Assembly: GCA_963971285.1 (NCBI GenBank)
Contig: OZ020250.1
Location: 13,810,499-13,874,498 of the forward strand
DNA: 64,000 bases
Source: Astropecten irregularis
Lineage: Eukaryota; Echinodermata; Asteroidea; Paxillosida; Astropectinidae
Direction: 5' to 3'
The stretch's first letter is position 1. Each line of letters begins with the position of its first letter. This document shows positions 13,701 to 25,204 of the stretch, in pieces. The notes under the pieces are model-generated. The model did no database searches, was not told the origin of the DNA, and worked only from the letters and a program-made list of their open reading frames with translations. The position numbers and the translations under genes were made by a program.

Positions 13701-16700
13701 TGTTTTGATAATTTTATGTATTTTTATCTGGAATCATGATAAAAAAGAAAAATGTTTTATTTTGTCTTGCTGAATTCTTTTGAACTCCGCACATCACCTC
13801 CCGAAGTTTGCCTTTATTTCAATGTTATTTTTGTGGACAGAAATTGAAATAGATTCCGAGTGGAATCCTAATTCCAGCTTGGAATTCGGAATCGATTCTG
13901 AAAAATGCTGGAATCGGCAAAGCCTAGCTATGAATCTTCACTCTGAGCAAGCATGTGATTTTTTTCACGTGCTCTCACAAGCACTGAGTATACAGTGCTC
14001 ATCCACGTCGGTGAAGGGCAAGCCTTATTTGCATATTATCTATTTCCCGACCAAAATCATTTAATATTCATGAACCTTCACTCTGTTGTTATTATCAAGG
14101 ATACTTACTCTCTTCTTCCTGGTCGTCTTCATCATCGGAGAGCTCGCCGCGTTCCAGAAACATGTAATCCGGTAGGAAGTGATGCAGTAACTGCTTGATC
14201 TTCTGCTTCTCCTCCTTGTGAATTCCTGTCATCCAAAACAAATTTATATGGATTTTCAGTCATTGAAATGTGTACAAAGAAAAATAGACTGGAGCGGGAT
14301 TCGAACTTATCAAACTTATCACCTCTTATCTGTCATCCCTTTTTCCCATCGTCTCCATCCTTATTGTCCCCTTGTCAATCTTATTCTTTGTTCTTTAATC
14401 CCTTCTGCAAGGGAGGCATCTATGGCAGTTCGCCTCATGGTGTGAGAATATTCATGATTGCTTTGTTATTTCCATTGAACCTTATTTTGTCCCAGGCTGA
14501 AGGGGGTTTTCTCAAAAAGGGGGCACCGTGTGGGGCTGAAATTTTTCACAGATGACTGTTACTGTATCTTCCTTGATTTATTTGCCCATGAATCTGTATT
14601 TCTTTCACGAAAACCAAAAACAAAAAGTCATATTCTTCACAGAAGAACAAGTTTTGAATCTCCACAACACAGACCCTGTGTGGATCAATGCCTGTTTGAC
14701 TTACCCGTATGCCTCTTCATATGGTGTATAATTAAGGCCGCAGCATCATCAATAATGTGCTTCTCCATATAGGTGTAGTTCAGATGAGGTGAACTGTTGT
14801 CTCCCATGGCCTCCTGCCTCTGCAAGTTCAAGGTCCAAATAATGAATGAAATCAATCAGTCTGGAAAAATCATGCAATGATGGACAAATAGGGGGTTTAC
14901 AAAACGGAGGCCCAGGCTCAGGCTCTGTAATCCATATACTGAAAATATAGGTTGTGGTTTTTCATTGAAGATGAAGCTCTGTTTTCCTTTTCAAACTAGA
15001 GAATCTACTTCCGAAACGCAGCCAAAAGCCTCTATTTTGAATACCCGGAACCCGAGCCTCCGTTTCGTAAACCCCCACAGATCTGCGAGTCAATTTGAGT
15101 CGGGGTACCAGATTTTGTTAAAATTCAACTTGCAGAATAGAAGTGCTTAATAGAAAAATAGGCAGCTTTACACTGGCATATTGGCTGGCTTGGCTTAAGA
15201 GTCTCCGAGGGAAGTTAAGAACATTATTATATCAAACATTCTTTAACAACATTCTGTAAAATGTACCTCGGTCCTGAATTCACATCACTATACCAAACAT
15301 CTTCTTTGTGTACCAAGCATGCTGAACACTTGCAACAAGGACTGCTATAATGGACAATTTATGTGTATCCTGCCGTGTTTGTTACAGCAGTGTGTTCCAT
15401 TGTATATTTTCTTTAACCTGGGGACAATTTCATGGCGCTGCTAAGCACACAAATTTGATTAGCACAAAACCACCATTAAACATTTCATTTAATATTCATG
15501 GTCAGTGAACAACAGCCAAAGAACAATCAGAAGCGAGACACAACACATGGACATTTGGTTGTGAACCCCGATTTATTAAGACAGAAATGTCATGCTTAGC
15601 AAATTTTTGTACTAAGCAGTGCCGTGAAATTGGCCCCAGATGCTTAATGACTAGTCTCCACCAAGGTGATGAAGGGCTAAAAAAATGTACAGATTGAGCA
15701 CTGTATTCTTTCAGAGATTCAGGTCATACCTGAAAGCTATATGGCTCAGGCTTCTAATTACAAATGAGTCTATGGGAAGCCACTACAGCCGCTACCATAG
15801 ACACTAGTGCAGAATTGAAGCCACAGCCCGATCACCTGGACATAGCCGGATTACCCCTTCCGCTCTTACCTCGTCAAAGATGGCCTCAATCTCATTCAAC
15901 AGACTCTTGGAGCGCAGCGCCTTGGTGTCGTTCTGCTTGAAGTTAATGCCTTGATGGTCCAGCGACTTGAGGTAGTATTTCTCATTCTGTTCCCGCCAAA
16001 TCTTGTTGAAGTTGCGCTGGGCCTCCCTCCACTCATCCTCCTTTGCTTTTAGCCTGGACGAAAAAAGAAATAAACGTAAAATCACTCAGATAAAGCCAGG
16101 TTCCTGAAAATTTGTGAAGCTTTCTTGTGTCACAAAGAGAAAAAAAGCACATGGTAACTGTTATTTAACTGAGGGCCGATTTCATAAAACTTACGAAGCG
16201 TCACAGAGTTAAGATGCGTCCTTACTCCATGGACTCATCACATCTATGCGACGTGTCGCAGCTATGACGGGTCGCAAATCGAGTTGCAAAGGCTTTGTAT
16301 ACTGCAGAAAGACAGTGAAATCTTAATGCTTACCTTCTGAGAACCAGCGGCACAGCAATGGCAGGGTTCTTCTTCAGCCCTTCGATGATGTCTTGAGCCT
16401 TGTCTCCATATATTCTAAACCATTACAAAAACACACAAGACAGCATAGTATAAAGCAACAATCACTCTGTCAAAGGCACCAGACTACTTTGCTCAGTACA
16501 TGCAAAACTAAATAACAGCCGTATCCACATTATTTGCCTTTGACTTGTACACACATCTATGGAAGCCCCTGAAGCCGCTTCCCATAGGCCCGAGTATAAT
16601 TTCAAGCCATAGCCATTTCATTCAGAACAAGTCATTACACAGGTGCACATTTGACTCCCTAACTCCAACACACAGCACATAATGGGTGCAAATGGGACAA

Positions 16701-19700
16701 AGGGCACCAAGCCAATCCAAAACCAGAGGCTACATCAAAGAAACTTAAAGCAACAACCAAGTTATTAGCCACCGAAAATCAAATATTGAAAACTACCAAA
16801 AACAGTTCAGTGCTACAAGAACTTGAGGGGGGACCAAAGATGTATCATAGGTCCCTTTTTGAAATATCAACTTAGGCCCCAGCTTTGGGTTAAAGGGAGC
16901 CTATAGGATTTGCAAAGATGCGCGTTTTGGTTGAATTTGGTACTTTTAATAACAGAAGTAAACTTCCTTATAGACGTTGTTTCATGAACCTTTTTACCCT
17001 TTGTTCATCTGGATAGCAGAAATACGGCCGAAATAATCTTGCCCCCTCCGAATCCTTCATGGTTGCACCATGCTTCTTGATTTTCATGAAAAACCAATCA
17101 TCTGTTAACCAAGATTTCCATGGTGACTGTTTACGAACTGTTGAGTCCATTTTCTGTCTCAAACTCAATAATATTTTTGGAGATAACTTCCACTTTAAAG
17201 TGGCTATAAAGTGACGTTATCCTTAATTTTAACCAACATCCCCCTGCTCTTGATAGAAAATACTGACCTGTGTATGGCCTTGCGATGGATGGTCTCGGAA
17301 CTGCCTCCCAGGTGGTTGTCCAGTCGGAACTTGGAGGATTCCTCGGGGGACATGCGCGACAGCTTCTTAGCCACGTGCTCCAAGATGCGTATCGTGTGAG
17401 CATTCACCTCAATCACAATATCCAGCTGAAGAAGACAACGCACAATTTGATGATAAGCTTTGGGCAATTCATTCAAATAAACTACTCAACATGATATGAA
17501 AAACCAAACCCCTGCCCCTTCACAACACCTTTAACAACAAACTTCTACCTTCACCATGTTCTACCTTCCCAACACCCTTTCATCTTCCTAAAAGCCTGCC
17601 CCTTCCAAACACCCTTTCACCTTCCTAACAGCCTGCCCAATTCCCAACATCCTTTCACCTTCCTAACAGCCTGCCCCATTCCCAACACCCTTTTACCTTC
17701 CTAACAGCCTTGTCCCCTTCCCAACATCATTTCACCTTCCCAACAATCTTCTCCCTTCCCAACACTCTTCCCAACACCTTTCCAAACACCCTCCCACTTT
17801 CACAACACCCTTCACCCTTCCAAACACCCTTTCAAGCAGCCTTCCTCCTTCTATACACCCCCACCTTCCCAACAGCCTGCCACCTTCCCAACACCCTTCT
17901 CAACACTTTCCATCAGCCTTCCCCCTTCCCAACACCCTTCTCCTATCTGAACAGCCTTCCACCTTCCCAACACCCTTTCCAACAGCCTTCCCTTTCAGAA
18001 CAAACTTCCACCTTCCAAAAGTCTTTCCCCTTCCTCTTCATCCCACCAATTGCCATTACCTCATATCGTTCGTCCTCACAGCGATAGATATGCTCTTCAT
18101 ACTGGGTTTTCCTGGAGGCCACGAAGGTGGAGTCTTCAGACCAGGATGGGAAGGACACCCAGGTATCGTTGATGACCTCATTGCAGATGGCAGTGCGTCC
18201 GCTACACCGGGGCGGCTGGTAGCTCTTTGGCAAGGCTCGATAGCTGGCACCACATCGCTTACAGTTGGCAAAATCTACACACGGTGACAGAGAAAAAATC
18301 CCCCAAAGTTTTAGCTTGGATGCGTTTCAAACTACTTGATGAAACTCTTGCAAATTAACTCTGATTGACGTTTAGGAAAACGTATTTGATTTTCAAACAA
18401 TGAAAAGTGAACTAGAAAAATTTACTTGAGTGGGATTTGAACCTACAACCTCCGGAATACTGTACCGGTTTCTCTACCAACTGAGCTATCCAACCCGATG
18501 TTGGCAGTGTCCCAAATAGTCAATTATCTTTGATCGTTTGCCATTTGATTTTCGTTAACTATAGTGCACATTTGAAAATGACTACATGTTTCCTTTGGAA
18601 TGACCTGAGGTCAATTTCATGAATCTTGGAGTTAGGAGTGCCTGATGTTTCGAACTTAGCAGGATCTTTCGCAAAGGCTGCCCATTCCTGTGAAATCTTG
18701 TACAAATTCAAACTTATTCTGGTGCAGAAAGAGTCTTCACAATTAGGCACTAACACAGTGGGTCCTGATATCAAGCATGGAGTGCCTTGCTTATAGCCAT
18801 AACCGAACACTTCACTCACCGATTTCCATGGCCAATTCGCCCTGGTTCCTCTCCTTGGGTGCATGGTGAGAGTCGATCCTGTCCGATTCCTTATACCCAA
18901 GGAATTCCTTAAACCATTTCAGCAACTCTGGGAATTTCCTGTAGAAAGAAGGAATAATGAAGAAAAATAAAGAAAATCTATTTTTATTTTTGACAATCTA
19001 TTGTAATTTTGATTTTAATCCTACTGCAATTTGACTCTAGATTGTTTTTACCAATTGTAATTTCTACCGTTATTTGGCCTTGGAAAAGTGGGTAAGAATG
19101 ATAACATAACAAAATAAATTAAATGAAACAAGAATGAAAACAAGTATTCTAAAATTTTGGTTCATTCATTTAAAAAATGTCACTCCTTTGTAAAAAAAAA
19201 AAAAGATACATAAATAGCACAACATACCACAGTTTTGTTTGTGTGGTAATGCATGGTTTATGATCCATTCTCCTGTGGAGACTGTGGTAATGTGTGGTAA
19301 GCAGCTCTTGTCTTGTGTTGAAGGTGCAGAGGGTTAGGGTGGTTTTTCCCCCACATCAAAGAAAATGGGGGCAGGGCATAAACATTTGGGCGAAAAACAG
19401 GCTCGTTTGACTTACCCAAGGAACGGTGTGACAAGTTGGACCAGCTCGGCCCGGGACACAATCTCCTGATTGTACAGTAACAGACATCGTAAGAAGTTGT
19501 CATATACCTCCTGACTCCGGAGTGCCTTGCGCACCTGCACAAAAAAAAAATCAAACAGATCAGATGGAATCAATATCAAGCAATTTTTTTAATCAAGATG
19601 AAAAAAAAAAATGTCAATTTGATGATTCCCAACCCAAAAGAAGGAGTCCAGGAGATAAGACAACAGTCGCATGCTCTTTGAGTTTGAGTGATCCCCGAAA

Positions 19701-22700
19701 TACCGTTTTGCAAGTTTGCAGCATTGCTAAGGTTGCGTGCATCTTAAATGATCCTTATGATATAACAGCATGTGAGTGGTTTCATGGCTTTTGACTAAAA
19801 ACGAACAAAGACAATTGACAATTTGGGACACCGCCATGATAGGGCTGGATAGCACCAGTACGGTTTACTGGAGGTCGCAGGATCAAATCCCGTAAATTTT
19901 CTTTGTTCACCTTTCATTGACTTCATATCAATCCAGTCAGTTTCCCTAGTGGTTCATTCGACAATTTCAAGATTCAGAGGGAATGAAGTTTGCAGCTTGC
20001 TAGCAGTAGCAAGGACCAAAGGACTGTCAAGTTCTAAAGGGCAACCCCAAAAACTTTCCAAGATTATGTTTCGCTCCTGACAAAAAAGGTTCCTCACCTT
20101 GTCGAAGAAGGCAAACTCACTCAGGCTGCCATGCTTGCCGGCTTCAGCCAACGACACATCTTTAACAGCTCCGCTCTTTGGCTTCTAAAAATTCACAAAA
20201 AGTGGAAGAAAAAACACACAAATGAATGACAGGGTTAATTGTTTGCTTTGCTTGGTGATTGATAATAATAATAATAATTTGGGAGGCTAATGCCTTACTC
20301 GCAGCTGGGGTGCTGAATTGCAAAGGATGCGGCTACAACGTGATCCAGTTGCTGGCATTCATGGGCGCCCCTGGCTGCCAGCCACATCAACCCATATTTT
20401 GTAAAAGGCGCTATAGAAATATTGTTTATTATTTGATCTCGGAGCACAGTCTGAGATCAAAAGTGATTTTTTTTGTATTCATGTGTGGAGGGAGGAAAAC
20501 CTGAGAACCCAGAGAAAAACCCTCATAGAACAGAAGAGAGAGCCAACACACAACTCTACTCACATATGACCCCCGCTGGGAACAAACCCAGACCCCTTAA
20601 AATCTACATACCAATCCATTATAACTGACCATTATAAACTTCTCACAATTATAAAATATATCTCATAAACAAGAAATCCTTGTGATGAACATAATAATAA
20701 TGCATTTGATTTATGAGGCGCCAAATAAACTTATCAATAATAGGCATGTGTTATTATCATCCATGTTCATTGGGCTACATTTACACTCCTGAAACCATCT
20801 CAACTCCCTGGGGAGCATACACCCTGACAAAGAAATCGTCAACATAATTCAAACATCCAATGAAAACCAAAAACAAAACCCATATAGGTCTATTTGAAAC
20901 CATATCTTACAATAGTAGAATAAGGTCCATCAACAATTAACCACATCCAAGTATAATAAACCACATCCTACAATAATAAGCACCCAGGGCAAAACATACA
21001 ATATAAAGCTTATTAGAGATGGGTTTTCACAGCACAGTGTGTCTTTACACTGTCATACTACGAGTGCAATCAGGTTTTAGGGAATCAATCAGTTTAAAGG
21101 TAATTTCATACTGTGGTTGTTGTCAAAGAATGCATATTCATGAGGAAATATATCAAGAAAGATACAGTAACAGTCATCTGTGAAATTCCCAGTCCCATAT
21201 GGTGCCCACTTTTTGAGAAAACAGTGAAAAACCGCTACAGTATTTTAAAATCTTTTCACAGGATTTTTGAATTTCTGAAGATCAAAATTGTTTTTGGTCA
21301 TTTGGTTTTTTACTCTTCTCTGAATAAATACAGTATTTCAGGCAGAGAAATTTTTAACAGTATGTTTCTGCCATCACCATCTTTATACCCTGTAAGTTAT
21401 AGATAAATCTGTGGCAATTTGTGTTTCGGTATGCAACCAAAGTATGATACTAACTTTAAGCCTGACACACTTCCACTCACCTTGGATGGTATCTGAACCG
21501 TGTTACTGGCCGGTCTCTTCATGTGGCCCGTGGCCCCCGATGCGCTGGTACGATTCTTATTGTTGGAGGCCGAGCCGGGCTTCTTGGCGATTCCCGTGTG
21601 GTCGTTGCGAACGGCGACACGATTCATCATGTCTTGGAAGGAGAACTGAGCACAGGAGAAAAAAGTAGAATTGTTTCAATCAATTTAGATGAATTTTAAT
21701 TCAAGTGAATGAGTAAAAAAAATCTTTCAGCTTAAGGAATGACTGCTAAGCTAGAGCACATTAGGATTTTATGCTCCAGAAATGATATTTGAAGTCATGA
21801 TATGAAAAACAACTCAAATAATACACATACCAATATATAGCAACAGTGAAAAAAGTGCAAGTATAATTACTAGTTTAGACTATTACGATTGCCAAAGACA
21901 GGATTCACTGGAAAGGTAACGTTTTAGAGTGTAGCACCCAATGCAAGGGTTACCACACATTAGGGCCGAGTCGTCTCGGAATATTTTTGTTTCGGAACCC
22001 GACCAAGTGTTTTCGGTCAGGATCCGGTGTTCAAATAAATGAATTCACGAACAATGACCTACTTTGGTGACCCCCAAAATAAAGAAAAACATTTTTAAAA
22101 AAATCAGACATCGAACACGTGCAAAAACACGGTTGGAGTACCGAGTGTTGTTACACCGATGTACGCTTGTAATTTAGTTGCGAGATCCCTGTAAAATTAT
22201 TCCTTCCGAAATTCCGAAGTACCAAAAAATTGCGTTTTTCTGGTCAGCTTAATCTTACTTGAATTTCAATCAGTAATTTTTGTCCTATTGGCTAAGTAGA
22301 GAAACATTGTGGAATCCTTCCGAAATCTACGGTCGCACTGTGAGTATATTTCTTTCTATGGGCTATACATAAAGCACACTAGGTAAAGTTGTTGCCAAGG
22401 CTGGCGTTGAGTGATGTACATGTATACGTTTATACATACAATGTACTGACATTAGATTCAACTAAGAATAAGTACCCAGCTTCACATTGCTGGAACAAGT
22501 GACTCGACAGTGACATTCCATAGGCCGTTGTGCAGCATTATCATGTATAAACAACTCAAAGTAAGGCTTTTTTCTAGAAATAAATACAACTTTAAATTTT
22601 GTGGGCCGGCAACTGTATGCTTACATCCGTGTCAACAAATGGAGATCAATGTGCGTTTACCACAAGATTACCCACTGTCCTTTGCACACGCATGCGTAGT

Positions 22701-23664
22701 GCGTAAACAGGCTATCTTGGATAAGGTCCATTCCAAAAACAGGCACAAGACTGGGGCAAGACTGTAAAGACTCACGTTTGCTGGTCCGGAGATCCCAGAC
22801 CCGTTGGCATCTGGCAGGAACTGGCCAAACTCCTGCAGCAGGTCCTCCTGGTTCTTGAAGAGCTCGGCCACCTGCTCAAAGACCTGGGCCTCCGACAGGG
22901 TGGGTACGTAGGTGCCGCCGGACTCCTTGAGGGCTCTCTGCTCCTTCTGGTAGGTGTGTAGGATCTCCAGGAAGGCCTTGTAGATCTCGGGCTGGCCCTG
23001 AAATCGATTCTGATGAGAGAAATCACCCCAAAAGAGAGACTATCAACCTATGATTACTTCAAACTCTATCCAATAACGCTCCACACTAATGACGTCACAC
23101 AAGTGATTTGGCCAGCGCGAGAATGTACAAAATCCCTGGATGTCAGACAAACTTCATGCACGCACAAAAGCACACCCACACATGTTTGCAATGTTTGTCT
23201 GAGATACAATGTGCTATTTTTAGTGCAAGTGCGGAGCGCTATTCCAATCTGTTATCAAACTCATCATATCAAACTATACAGTAATTCGAACACAGGTTGC
23301 TACCTCTTTTGATTATGGTAAAAAAAGAAACTGCGGTGGTGTTTATCGATCTAAATGCACTTCAACTGTACAATTTTCTTTTTTTTTGTATTTGAGATGG
23401 ATGGTTTCATACACATGACATGAAATGTGAAGTTTTAATTGTCAACAATTGATATACTACAAAATATTCAGAAATACCGTTTAGTCTGCAACTTACATGT
23501 TGGGTTTATGACAAAGATATGGTCATGAAAACAGTGCTTCACGCATACACCACTCACTCACCTTGATTTTATTGACATAATTGATGGCATGATTGAACTC
23601 CACAGGCTGACTGGGCTGTTGTTGCTGCTGTTGCTGTTGTGTCACCTGCTGGGTTGTCTGTGGG

Positions 23665-23702
<38 letters not shown>

Positions 23703-25164
23703 GCTGGCAGTGTGGCCATGCTGGGGGGAGGCAGTGACGGCCGACTGGGGTGGGTGGGGCTGATTGGAAGGGGGAGGTTGGGAGTAGGTGTGGCCCCCTG
23801 TAGCTGCTTGGTTGGCATGGTGATGGCTGGACGACACAGAGTGGTGAGCAGTCTGGGAAGGATTACAGAAAAGTTATTGTTTTAGCGGTCAGTCATTATC
23901 AAAAATCTTTTGCAGTTTTTAGTGGCTAATTAATATCAAATCTGTGAGCCTATTTTAAAGGTAATATCATACTTTGGTTTTTGTCAAAGACATACAGATT
24001 CATGGGCATCAAGACAGATACAGTAACATTCATCTGTGAAAATTTCAGTCCCATATGGAGCCCACTTTTTGAGAAAACAGTGAAAAACTGCCACAGTATT
24101 TCTTAAAGTCTTTTCTCTTTTATTTTGGATCTTTCAAAGATCAAAAATAATGTGGGTGACTGGTTTTATTCTTTTCAGGATAAATACAGCATTTCAGGCA
24201 GAAAAAAATGTGTAAGTTATAGGTAAATCTGTGAACATTTCTGTTTCGGTACGCTACCAAAGTATGATATTGCCTTTAAATACAATCATACCTTGGTGGG
24301 TGCATGCTGTGCATGGTACTGAGGCTGGGCGTGCATCTGCGGCTGTTTCTGCGGCGTCATGGGCTTTGCCTGGTGCTGCGGTGGTGCCTGATGCTGCTGC
24401 TGCTGCTGCTGTGTGGTTGGCGTCGGCTGGGCGGGGATACCCATCCCCGGTCCGGTCAGCGGACCGCCCGTGGTGTGCTGGGTGATGTGGCCGGTCGGGG
24501 TGCTCACGTTGATCCTGGTGGGGTCGCTGGCCTGGACCTCGATCTTGTAGCCCGGCGGCAAGAAGGTGTTGAAGCCGACGATCAAGTCCGGATGACCCTT
24601 GAAGAGGTTGGAGACACGATTGATCACTCCTGGAGTATCAATACTGAAAAAAGGAAAATAGCAAGAGCAAAAAGCAAAATAATATCAAAACAAGACATAG
24701 AAAAGTTATGGATTTGTCAATGTACTTTAAAATCACAATTCATTTAGGTCAATTTAAAGTGGTTTCATGGTGAGTAAATTAAGATTCACTGAGCATATAC
24801 TATGCGCTATTATAAAATGGCATATACTGTACATGGCTTGGCTGAGAAATTCTCCTCACAGATTTATATACTTTTCAACCCAATATTATAAAATGATACA
24901 TTCATGCCTTTTGGCTGACAAATTCTCCTTACAGATAACCAATGCAACAGTATTAAATCAAAAACCAACATTCAAATGATACGGCAATGGATGTAGGCAG
25001 AGGAAAGGTCGACAAACGAGGAGCAACTGACACAACGACATACCTCTGCGACTTAAACTCCTTCATGATGTCCAGGAAGTCGTTGTACACCTGCGGCTGG
25101 CTGCCAAACTGCAGCTTGACCTGGTCAAGGTACGACAGGGCATCCTCCACCTTCAGCCGCTGGT

Positions 25165-25204
<40 letters not shown>

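Noticed and set aside
17710..18087. A 125-codon plus-strand frame
   Set aside because: It comes from the CTTCCCAACACCC repeats of a SIN3 intron and overlaps exon 11 in antisense.
18398..18545. A functional tRNA gene
   Set aside because: A and B boxes are present, but it carries a SINE tail, other copies share the flanks, and the acceptor stem is poor.
24304..24747. A 147-codon plus-strand frame
   Set aside because: Antisense of SIN3 exon 4; Leu runs correspond to CAG repeats read on the other strand.
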